Assembly: GCA_964363305.1 (NCBI GenBank)
Contig: CAYIHX010000037.1
Coordinates: forward strand, 1-37,280
DNA: 37,280 nucleotides
Origin: CAYIHX01 sp964363305
GTDB lineage: Bacteria; Bdellovibrionota; UBA1018
Direction: 5' to 3'
Of this stretch, positions 31,511-37,280 are shown one piece after another. The stretch's first letter is position 1, and the number at the start of each line of letters is the position of its first letter. The notes below the pieces were generated by a model. That model had not been told where the DNA came from, made no database searches, and was given only the letters and a program-made list of their open reading frames with translations. The translations under genes and the position numbers were made by a program.

Positions 31511-32154
31511 GAATGCCTCATTTTTCTGTAGTCTTCGAGAAAGATCCTCACTCGATGGTTCCGAAACCATTCGCTCATTGCCTCGAATTCCTCGGCCTCA
31601 AGACCCGGCAGTTCAGCGATGCGTAAGGACTCCGCAAGGTCTTTCACTTTCCAAATTTTTCTGGAGGCATAAACGTAGTCCGCTAACGCCCGCAGGGGCT
31701 GCGCAATCAAGAAAGTCGCTCCGTCGTCGATCTTGCGGGTCACCCCCGCATAGAGCGGCCGGACAGGAATTCGGGTGTAGGCAAAATAACCAAAGGGAGT
31801 TTCGAAATCTTGAGAGCGCGCCAGAGATCCGCTGGTGACGGTGTGAACCGCCTCAGGAATCAGCCCCCAGTAGCTCAGCGCGGATTCGAAACTGATGTAG
31901 GAGGGGCCGTAGATTTTTTGCGCGAGTTCGAGAGCGTGGATCGTTTTCCTGCGGTAGAGATCCCCCAGGACGTAGAGACCTCGCCGGATCTGAACCAAGT
32001 CACCCCGTGCAAGGCTACGCTTGATCAGGCTGTAGCGTCGATCATCCGAACCCTGAATCAAGTGTCCGAGATCCGTGTCGGTGAGGACTTCGGGCAGATT
32101 CCCCTGTCTGAGGATGAGTTCTGGGAGTTTTTTATTCCCGTCCAATACTGTCAT
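31507..32154 (-). CDS. AbiEi-type antitoxin and autorepressor
   Basis: A 215-residue protein of the AbiEi family. The N-terminal winged helix (YSLIKRSLARGDLVQIRRGLYVLG) is followed by the C-terminal antitoxin domain (GPSYISFESALSYWGLIPEAV, TLVTS-like TVTSGS, the FGYFAYTRIP and ATFLIAQPLRALADYVY segments). Family members both counter the toxin without direct binding (type IV) and repress the operon through two inverted repeats. The ATG at 32154 is preferred; a TTG lies one codon earlier. Two inverted repeats with one shared core lie at and before the promoter. Confidence 0.9.
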   Translation of the reverse strand: MTVLDGNKKLPELILRQGNLPEVLTDTDLGHLIQGSDDRRYSLIKRSLARGDLVQIRRGLYVLGDLYRRKTIHALELAQKIYGPSYISFESALSYWGLIPEAVHTVTSGSLARSQDFETPFGYFAYTRIPVRPLYAGVTRKIDDGATFLIAQPLRALADYVYASRKIWKVKDLAESLRIAELPGLEAEEFEAMSEWFRNHRVRIFLEDYRKMRHS

Positions 32155-32169
32155 CAATTGACAGTATTG
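32143..32169. promoter_or_regulatory. AbiE operator 1, overlapping -10 box and start codon
   Basis: Perfect 11-bp inverted repeat CAATACTGTCA / TGACAGTATTG around TCAAT. The core is ACTGTC-N7-GACAGT. It covers the likely -10 box (32168-32163) and the antitoxin ATG. Confidence 0.75.
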
Positions 32170-32191
32170 AGCAGAAAGCGAGTTATTTCAA
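32163..32191 (-). promoter_or_regulatory. Promoter of the AbiE operon
   Basis: On the minus strand TTGAAA (32191-32186), 17 bases, AATACT (32168-32163). The predicted start is 32156, two bases before the ATG at 32154. It lies between the two operators. Confidence 0.55.
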
Positions 32192-32205
32192 CCCGCTTAA
32201 CCTGT

Positions 32206-32248
32206 TTTTTGTATAAAACTGTCCCTTTATGACAGTTTTATACAAAAA
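32206..32248. promoter_or_regulatory. AbiE operator 2
   Basis: Perfect 18-bp inverted repeat (32206-32223 with 32231-32248) around CCTTTAT, with the same ACTGTC-N7-GACAGT core as operator 1. The two centres are 71 bases apart, close to seven DNA turns. It is also near the divergent lipoprotein gene. Confidence 0.75.
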
Positions 32249-32335
32249 TTTCCTAACGGAAAGAAGGCAATGAGACGTTGCGCGCTGCATTATTTCCAAG
32301 GTAGTATCCGTCCTCCCCGGAGGCCAACGTCAACC

Positions 32336-34290
32336 ATGTTCATGAATCGTATTTTTCGCACAGGTCTCCTCGCTGCCCTTTTTGTCGCTCTCGCCGGCGC
32401 TCAGTGCAACACGGGCTCCACCCCCGAGACGAGCGACTACTGGGCGTTTCGCAGCGACCGTACGGAGCGGGAAGACGCCCTCGTCGCCCGCAACCAGAAG
32501 GCGCTTGCTCCATTGCTCAGCGGTACGGCCGTGCGCTGGCATGACCCGCTTGCTCTTCATGCTCTCATCTCGGGCGTTCGATCATCGACCGCCGTGACCC
32601 CGCGCGCGCGCGACGCCGCCCATCTCGCGCTCAATCACTGGTCCGAGATTGAAACTTATATCCACAGCCTGATCACCGCGACCGAGCGTTTCGAAAATAT
32701 TGCCGCGTTGGTGCGCGCCTCACGCCTCAACGCCCTTGCCGAACAACTGGACGCCCCTGGGAATACAGACGCCTCCGCGCTGCAAACAACGAACGCCGCC
32801 ACCCGCTTTACGTCAGCCTGGGCTCGCCTCTCTGGCGCTGTCCTCTCTAACGCCTGGGAACACATCTCTCCTCCCTCATCGGCGCTCCGCCTCGTCGGCT
32901 CTGACTGCGGAGAAGCACCTCCGGCAGACGGTTCCATGCCTCCGATGACTGCTGATCAACCCACTCTCTCTGCACTCAACGACTGGGCGAGTAACATCGA
33001 CCTCGCGACCCTACGCAATGATCGACAGTGGACCCCTCCACTGCCCTTGAACAAAGCCGCCGCGGAATTGGCCACAGATCATATGAGTCACATGCTGTGG
33101 TTCGCTGCGTATCGCGGGCTGGTTCCGCACTTGACCACCGCCGACGCCCCCCCCCGCCCGATCTCCAGGTTCTTGCTGATGCCTACCTCACTCAAGTGCG
33201 TGCTTCCCTCGATTTTATCGCTCGTGCTGGCGACGAGGGGACCCCGTATCGCAATCCCAACGGCGGCCCACAACCCAACTTCTCGATCGCCGCTCAAGAA
33301 CGAGCCTTCCCCAGCGAACTCCGATTTCGCCTGGAGACCCTTGCGTCCATCGACTTGATTCCGTTCGCTGATCCCACGATACCCACCGTGGACAGCGACG
33401 GCGAATTCGCCTTTGTGCCCAACGTCACCTACCGGGAAGAAGGCATCGCTGACCCCTATTACGTCGACGGAGGGATTTGGCCCGGTCTGCGTGCGAACTA
33501 CAGTACCCCGACCCGCACTTCGGGTTGGATCGTACTCAATCCCACCACGGTGAGCACCCTCGATTTGGAATTTAAAATCTGGCGCACAGCTCGCCCTCTG
33601 GATCACATTGATTTCCAACTCCGACGGCCAGACGGAAGTCCGGTCTATGCGACGTACCGCCACCTCCCTCACTCTGACGGCACCATCGCATTAGGCCACC
33701 GTTTCGACTTCTCTGCGCTAGCCCCCACGATGCCCGGCCCTTACGGCGCCCTGTACGACGAATTCAGCGTTCACGCGACTCCCATGGATCAAGCAAACCA
33801 TCCCGCAAGTGGAACATGCAGAAGCCTGAACATCAAATGGGTTTCGGTGGAGCCGAGTATCTATGAAATTCTCACGATGGATCCGTTGCCCGGACTGAGT
33901 CACGACTACCTCTGCGATGACCTGAGCATCGGGGATGTCGGCGATTTATTCTCAGACGTCCCCGCACGCACGATTGTCATCTCGGATGACGGTTATGGCG
34001 TGAGCCCGTCGCCCTCCTCGCTCTTCATCACGACAGCAGGTGAAACCGTTCGCATCATCAACGGCGATCGCGTACCTCACCGCTTTCGCACAACCTCCAC
34101 GCGCAGCTTAAGAATACTGGGCGCAGTCGGCGGCGCGGATCGCGACCTGGACACCGGCCTTTTGGCTCCCGGAGCATCCGTCGTACTCACCCTACCCACC
34201 GGACTGCCTTCGCCCTATTGGTTTAACTTCGTCGATCCGAGCAGCGACATGAGCTTTACCCTCTTCTATCGAAATGCGAGTTGCGACTAA
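32336..34290 (+). pseudogene. Lipoprotein-like gene with a cupredoxin-like C-terminus, split by a frameshift in a nine-C tract
   Basis: Two reading frames together make one protein of about 651 residues. The first frame starts at the ATG at 32336 (GGAGG twelve bases upstream) with a lipoprotein-type signal (FRTGLLAALFVALAGAQC) and would stop at 33358 if no shift occurs. The second frame takes over at C9 (33147-33155) and continues to 34290. One more C in the tract joins them: the sense would run LTTADAPP then PDLQVLADAYLTQ. The last 110 residues (TIVISDDGYGVSPSPSSLFI, then ETVRIINGDRVPHRFRT) resemble a cupredoxin-type beta sandwich. The rest is not recognised. The split could be a true mutation, phase variation, or a sequencing error. 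Confidence 0.75.
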
Positions 34291-34298
34291 CAAGGGAA

Positions 34299-35225
34299 CT
34301 ACTCGTCCCGACGATCAAGGCCCTTCAACCGATAGTCGCACTGAACCGTGAAGCCGTGGCTCTCCGCTCGCTCGCGCGGAGCGGCCGCGAGCATGCGCCG
34401 AATGCCGGGCACGTTGACGCGAATCATCTCCACGACGTCATCATACGAAGGCCTATGATTGCGGCCCAGCTCAAATAGAAACGACCAGACACCCAGCTCC
34501 CAGTAGGCGTAATCCTCGAAGGTCCCGTCGGCCGGATAAATCGTCTCAGTCGAAGTCCCGGTAGGGTACTTGCTCTCGATGACCGCCTGTTGGGCTAACT
34601 CCTCAAAAATCATATGGTGAATGGTGTGCGTATCTCGAGTGGAGACTCCCCATGGGTAGGCCACGACCGGTGTGAACGTATGCATGGTCACCGCGGTGAC
34701 GACCTTCTCTCGTGCGATGAAGTCCGCGAGGGCACGCGTGCTCTTCAAGTGAAAGGGGCCGTCCGTGCCACAGGGGCCCGGGTAATCACGGTTGGGATCG
34801 TTGCCCCGCTCCGTGCGGCTACGCTGATCAAAACCTTCGATGTTGAGAACCGGCACGACATAGACGGTCATCCCGGAAAGCGGCTGCTCCGCCAGCGAGG
34901 AAGCCACCGCCTTCGCCACTTCGGTAGAGCCATACTCGTTACCATGATGGGTGCCCACCACGAGCGTCTTTACCGGTCCGTCGCCGAGGGCCAAGCCCTG
35001 GATCGTACGACCGGAGTCGGCAACCCCCAAATCGAAGAGACGGGCGCGATCGGGATTCTGCCGCGCCAACTCGGCCAGGTGACTTCGAACATGGTCGTAA
35101 TTCGGAGAGAGTTGCCACCCGACAGCGGTCGCAGAATCGGCGTGGACCACAGAAATAGACGACAACAGGAGGGCGAAAATAAGCACGAGGATCCCTTTCT
35201 GAAAAGGCTGGTCAGATATCCCCAA
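34299..35225 (-). CDS. Secreted M14-type zinc carboxypeptidase-like protein
   Basis: A protein of up to 308 residues with a signal peptide (ILVLIFALLLSSISVVHA) and an M14 metallocarboxypeptidase domain: zinc motif THHGNEYGS (His and Glu), NRDYPGPCG, the zinc histidine in TMHTF, and the catalytic glutamate in FLFELGR. Such enzymes trim peptides or peptidoglycan peptides; a relationship to the MpaA/DD-peptide cleaving subgroup is possible because the domain is short. Start choice is uncertain: a TTG at 35225 keeps a basic signal peptide, while a GTG at 35186 has AAAGGG six bases upstream. It is convergent with the split lipoprotein gene, 8 bases apart. Confidence 0.85.
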   Translation of the reverse strand: MGISDQPFQKGILVLIFALLLSSISVVHADSATAVGWQLSPNYDHVRSHLAELARQNPDRARLFDLGVADSGRTIQGLALGDGPVKTLVVGTHHGNEYGSTEVAKAVASSLAEQPLSGMTVYVVPVLNIEGFDQRSRTERGNDPNRDYPGPCGTDGPFHLKSTRALADFIAREKVVTAVTMHTFTPVVAYPWGVSTRDTHTIHHMIFEELAQQAVIESKYPTGTSTETIYPADGTFEDYAYWELGVWSFLFELGRNHRPSYDDVVEMIRVNVPGIRRMLAAAPRERAESHGFTVQCDYRLKGLDRRDE

Positions 35226-35262
35226 AGTCTAGCTACGCCGACACATAAAATTCAATGCTCTA

Positions 35263-35302
35263 GGGGTCAGGCTCCAAATCTTAAGATTTGGAGCCTGAAC
35301 CC
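35263..35302. repeat. Near-perfect 40-bp palindrome downstream of rnpB
   Basis: Arms 35263-35282 and 35283-35302 match at 19 of 20 positions with no loop. One arm reads GGGGTCAGGCTCCAAATCTT. It lies just after the rnpB 3' end on the minus strand and 38 bases upstream of the carboxypeptidase gene. GGGGTCAGGC-type palindromes are common as dispersed intergenic repeats; copy number here is unknown. Confidence 0.8.
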
Positions 35303-35313
35303 AAAAAAATTTT

Positions 35314-35724
35314 CAGGACGGTAAACCGGGTTGTGTCTTCGCTCGTCTCGACCGAAGCCGAAATCCGCGGAGGCGACCATTCCTCTAGAACGTGGATTAC
35401 TCCACGCTTCAAGCAATCTAACCCGGGAGTCAGGCGGTCAAGGCACCCGCGGCACGCTTTCGCGCGCCTCCTCCCCTATTTGATCTTGCTCCGGGTAGGG
35501 TTTGCCATGCCACCCCTGTCGCCAGGGGCGCGGTGAGCTCTTACCTCACCCTTTCACCCTTACCGCCACCCGAGGGTAGCGGCGGTTTGCTTTCTGTTGC
35601 ACTTTCCGTCACGCCGTCCTCGCGAACTGCGTGCCTGGCCGTTAACCAGTACCCTGCCTTGAAGAGCCCGGACTTTCCTCCCGCTTCGAGCCAAAGCCCT
35701 CAGCCGGCGGCCGCCCGTCCTGCA
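35314..35724 (-). ncRNA. rnpB: RNase P RNA (class A)
   Basis: Catalytic RNA that matures tRNA 5' ends. The region contains no protein gene but has the universal RNase P blocks on the minus strand: GAGGAAAGTCCGGGCT (35680-35665), ACAGAAAGCAAACCGCC (35597-35581), GGTAAGGGTGAAA and GGTGAGGTAAGAGC segments, AGAGGAATGG, and ACACAACCCGGTTTAC (35336-35321). The ends pair as helix P1: CAGGACGG at the 5' end and CCGTCCTG at the 3' end. About 410 bases, somewhat longer than E. coli (377). A run of seven T follows on the minus strand (35309-35303). It starts about 7 bases after the zinc-ribbon gene stop, so co-transcription is likely. Exact ends are estimated from P1. Confidence 0.93.
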
Positions 35725-35730
35725 AACTGA

Positions 35731-36465
35731 TTAAGTGGTCGGTTGCCCCGGAACGTACAGGATGCGATTGCAGCTCGGGCAAGAATGCAAATCCTTGCCC
35801 TTGTGCAACTCGTTGTACATCTGGGGCGGCACCATCATGTTGCACACCCCACAGCGGCCACTGACGGCGGGAGCAATCCCCACGCCGGCGCGACCTCCAC
35901 GGACACGATCATAAAGCGCAAGAATGCGCTTCTCCACCTGAAGAGTATACTGAGAGCGCTCGGCAATCAGGCCATCCGCCTGGCCCGCGAGCTGGGAAGT
36001 TTCCCCCGAAATTTTTTGGGCCTCGGCATCCCTCTTCGCTTGAACTTGTTCCATCTTCGTCTTCAGCGCCGCAAGCGCGGCAGAAGCGCTCGCTACCTCA
36101 GCCGAGATCCCCTTTACGTGCTCGCCCAAAGTCGCCTGCTGTCTCTTCAGCTGGTCGATCTCTTTGTTCGCCGCCTGAAACTCCTGAGAATTGCTCACGC
36201 CCGCAAGCTTCTCGCCCGACCGCGTCTCCCGTTCCTTATTGAGATCGACCGCGGCCTTTGTCTGCCGCTCCTTCTTCTGTACTTCTTCGAGCGCAGCCGC
36301 CTTCGTCACGATCTGCCGATTTAGCCCGGCCAGCTCGTCATCAAGAGCCTGTAAAGCAGCCGGGAGTGCGTTTTTTTGCTTACTCAGCGCATCGATCTTC
36401 AGATCGAGTTCTTGCAACTGAACAATTCGAATCAACTGATTCTGTAATGACAATGTCTGACTCAC
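35731..36465 (-). CDS. Coiled-coil protein with C4 zinc ribbon
   Basis: A 244-residue protein of the COG1579 type. A long coiled-coil (about residues 15-180) leads to a C-terminal C4 zinc ribbon: CGVCNM and CPSCNR, two CxxC pairs about 22 residues apart. Related proteins have been tied to RNA or protein quality control, but the function is not settled. In many deltaproteobacteria the order Nif3, zinc ribbon, rnpB is conserved, exactly as here. It follows the nif3 gene by 15 bases with AAAAGGAGAATG before the ATG, a good ribosome-binding site. Confidence 0.93.
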   Translation of the reverse strand: MSQTLSLQNQLIRIVQLQELDLKIDALSKQKNALPAALQALDDELAGLNRQIVTKAAALEEVQKKERQTKAAVDLNKERETRSGEKLAGVSNSQEFQAANKEIDQLKRQQATLGEHVKGISAEVASASAALAALKTKMEQVQAKRDAEAQKISGETSQLAGQADGLIAERSQYTLQVEKRILALYDRVRGGRAGVGIAPAVSGRCGVCNMMVPPQMYNELHKGKDLHSCPSCNRILYVPGQPTT

Positions 36466-36480
36466 TCGGCATTCTCCTTT

Positions 36481-37176
36481 TCAATCGGCTGTGACGATCT
36501 TCTGCGTAGGCACGTTCTGCATCTCGACTTCTAGGCCATCCGACCTGAGCCACTGCGTCGCGGTCTTCAAAAAGAAGAACTCGCTTTCGCGATGGCCCAA
36601 CTCGATCACGCACATTCCTGCGCGCGAAGCCTCGAGTGCCGAATGATATCCCACCTCGCCTGTGATGAAGAGATCACAACCTGCTGCAATCGCCGCACCG
36701 ACAAACGACGCCCCCTTCCCCGCCACAAACCCCACGCGACGAACCTCGCTGGGAAGCGGTTGAGAGGCCAGAAACCCATCGACCTGAAAGACGCGTCTAA
36801 CATGCTGAGCCAACACTGAAAAGGACTTCGCCTCAACTAAATCACCATAGACCCCATAACCGACTCCTGAGTGCAAACCCATCGGCAGCGGACCTTGTTC
36901 CACCGGGTAGAGATCAAAAGCCACCTCCTCATATGGGTGCGCCTTTTTCATCGCCTGCAGAACGACTGATTCCAGCCCTTTCGAAAAGACGGTTTCGATT
37001 CTCACTTCAGAAACCCGCTCGACCTGGCCCGGTTTCCCCAGAAAAGGCCGCGTCCCCTCCACCCCCCGAAACGTCCCCTCTCCACGCGTCATGAAGGTGC
37101 ACTGATCATAGTTCCCGATCGCCCCGGCCCCGGCGGATCGAGCACGAAATGAGAATTGCTTCCCCCTCTCTTCCAC
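36481..37176 (-). CDS. Nif3-like protein lacking the N-terminal half
   Basis: A 231-residue protein matching only the second part of the Nif3/YqfO family. It starts with the inserted PII-like domain (AGAGAIGNYDQCTF, GEGTFRGVEGTRPFLG, VSEVRIETVF, AHPYEEVAFDLY) and ends with the C-terminal Nif3 half (GKGASFVGAAIAAGCDLFITGEVGYH, ELGHRESE with metal-binding His and Glu). The N-terminal half with its metal-binding histidines is missing. A stop codon lies in frame at 37218-37216, and the sequence upstream does not encode the missing part. The GTG at 37176 is the only start before the conserved region; GAGAGG follows it rather than precedes it, so expression is doubtful. Confidence 0.8.
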   Translation of the reverse strand: MEERGKQFSFRARSAGAGAIGNYDQCTFMTRGEGTFRGVEGTRPFLGKPGQVERVSEVRIETVFSKGLESVVLQAMKKAHPYEEVAFDLYPVEQGPLPMGLHSGVGYGVYGDLVEAKSFSVLAQHVRRVFQVDGFLASQPLPSEVRRVGFVAGKGASFVGAAIAAGCDLFITGEVGYHSALEASRAGMCVIELGHRESEFFFLKTATQWLRSDGLEVEMQNVPTQKIVTAD

Positions 37177-37190
37177 CGTTTTTGCGTTTT

Positions 37191-37271
37191 CGGAGCCTCG
37201 TCCCTCGGCTCCGGCCTACGCTCGTCCCTCGCTCCGGCTTCCGGCAGCGCCTGACGCGTGGCGTTAGGTGC
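37191..37271. repeat. GC-rich repeats upstream of the nif3 remnant
   Basis: Two direct copies, CTCGTCCCTCGGCTCCGGC (37197-37215) and the same with one base less (37221-37238), and two dyads: CGGAGCC/GGCTCCG (37191-37213) and GCGCCTGACGC/GCGTTAGGTGC (37247-37271, two mismatches). No reading frame is credible here. The repeat unit reaches close to the window end, so its full length is unknown. Confidence 0.65.
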
Positions 37272-37280
37272 TCAGTAGAT

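Noticed and set aside
37247..37271. Integron attC site suggested by GCGTTAGGTGC
   Set aside because: The matching RYYYAAC core and the L boxes are not found, and no integrase or cassette array is seen.
1..37280. tRNA or rRNA genes
   Set aside because: I checked the intergenic stretches and found no tRNA-like cloverleaf or rRNA segments; the only structured RNA recognised is rnpB.

Overview
The window is a gene-dense chromosomal segment from a Gram-negative bacterium. Evidence for the envelope type: a TolC-family gene, lipoproteins, a MacAB-type pump and secreted proteins. A TIGR02147-family regulator (a family known mainly from Fibrobacter and Bdellovibrio relatives), a zinc-ribbon/Nif3/rnpB cluster typical of former Deltaproteobacteria, a RAYT transposase and leaderless-type promoters make a Bdellovibrionota/Oligoflexia-like or other deltaproteobacterial host my best guess. 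This is inference; no rRNA is present to settle it.

Layout. 1-3507 (+): a TolC/adaptor/MacB-like efflux operon, entering from outside the window. 3518-3933 (+): a receiver-only response regulator with a near-consensus promoter. 3939-6032: divergent lysC (-) and fabI (+). 5995-8232: a membrane protein, a large inverted repeat, an adenosine deaminase and a small secreted protein. 8246-8837 (-): a MazEF-type toxin-antitoxin pair under a tandem-repeat operator. 8878-9020 (+): a candidate small RNA. 9038-11521: two membrane proteins (one a sterol-desaturase-type hydroxylase) and a diguanylate cyclase. 11714-12869: a RAYT transposase gene between two copies of its matching palindromic repeat. 12871-17353 (-): SPFH/NfeD pair, extensin-like protein, and a murI-kynA-membrane protein operon. 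17422-18789 (-): a persulfide-response operon (BigR/SqrR-like repressor, ETHE1-like dioxygenase, rhodanese). 18853-20992 (-): two paralogous lipoproteins with a TIGR02147 regulator between them. 21172-24551 (+): TfoX-N-like and DUF1285 proteins, a secreted protein with a collagen-like tail behind a sigma-54-like promoter, and a LYC1-like acetyltransferase. 24559-30065 (-): a tight speA-hppD-pepP-dusB operon. 30109-32248 (-): a thioredoxin-like gene and an AbiE toxin-antitoxin pair with two matching operators. 32336-34290 (+): a lipoprotein gene split by a nine-C tract. 34299-37280 (-): an M14-type carboxypeptidase, RNase P RNA (rnpB), a zinc-ribbon protein and a nif3 gene missing its N-terminal half.

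Functional themes are envelope transport and secreted proteins, amino-acid and protein catabolism (pepP, hppD, kynA, speA), sulfide detoxification and two toxin-antitoxin systems. The items I find most worth following up are the lipoprotein/TIGR02147 cassette, the RAYT with its repeats, the poly-C split gene, the set of promoters that place transcription starts on the start codon, and the truncated nif3 gene next to a repeat.
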